Positions 6,032 to 6,057 of a DNA stretch of 6,057 nucleotides are shown piece after piece. The translations under genes were made by a program, and so were the position numbers. Position 1 is the first letter of the stretch, and every line of letters starts with the position of its first letter. The notes under the pieces are model-generated. The model worked only from the letters and a program-made list of their open reading frames with translations, was not told the origin of the DNA and did no database searches. The stretch comes from Pirellulales bacterium (GTDB taxonomy: Bacteria > Planctomycetota > Planctomycetia > Pirellulales > JALHLM01). The stretch spans positions 1 to 6,057 of the forward strand of contig JALHLM010000159.1 in NCBI GenBank assembly GCA_022844585.1, given 5' to 3'.

Positions 6032-6057
6032 ATGTCTCGCTCGCATGTTCAAAGTCG
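6032..6057 (+). CDS. possible start of a further gene, cut by the window edge
   Basis: An ATG at 6032 opens a frame (MSRSHVQS) that runs to the window edge. GAAAGAG (6020-6026) lies a few bases upstream and could serve as a ribosome binding site. Only eight codons are visible, so nothing can be said about the product, and the ATG at 6045 in another frame is an alternative. A short dyad, CGTCA (6007-6011) and TGACG (6014-6018), precedes it and could be an operator half-site pair or chance. Confidence 0.2.

Overview
The window is GC-rich, densely coded bacterial chromosome with ordinary housekeeping and envelope genes. I see no phage, insertion-sequence, CRISPR, rRNA or tRNA signature. The two gene products that carry signals for export or an envelope role (an HlyD-type adaptor and a DUF481 beta-barrel with an aromatic C-terminus) point to a diderm, Gram-negative-type cell. 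The overall style, including a GC-rich hairpin with a CTTTCGCTCCGCGAAAG core between genes and an ACCACGGAG-type repeat after a gene, reminds me of planctomycetes of the Pirellula group. That placement is an inference from memory, not something the sequence proves.

Layout from left to right. Positions 1-427 (+) hold the C-terminal part of an HlyD/RND-type membrane fusion protein cut by the window edge. Positions 428-596 form a short gap holding a strong hairpin (439-470) and a possible 42-residue ORF (472-600). Positions 597-2986 (+) hold three co-directional genes: a short CorA-like membrane protein with a GMN motif, a family-4 glycosyltransferase, and a DUF423 (YgdD-type) small membrane protein. 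The first two are joined by an ATGA overlap and the third follows after 33 bases, so they look like one transcription unit. Positions 2937-4862 (-) encode SelB, the selenocysteine-specific elongation factor. It converges on the DUF423 gene so tightly that the two coding regions overlap by 50 bases at their 3' ends. A divergent intergenic region of about 156 bases (4863-5018) separates selB from a DUF481 outer-membrane protein gene (+, 5019-5951). The last 106 bases hold a short tandem repeat, a purine-rich tract and perhaps the first codons of another gene.

Functionally the genes do not form one recognisable pathway. The CorA-like protein, glycosyltransferase and DUF423 protein may be co-transcribed, but a shared role is not evident. 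SelB is the most informative gene: the host should decode UGA as selenocysteine and therefore should also carry selA, selC, selD and at least one selenoprotein, none of which are in this window. I found no convincing new multi-gene system. The points most worth following are the hairpin that overlaps a candidate ribosome binding site, the small ORF coupled to the CorA-like gene, and the convergent selB overlap.
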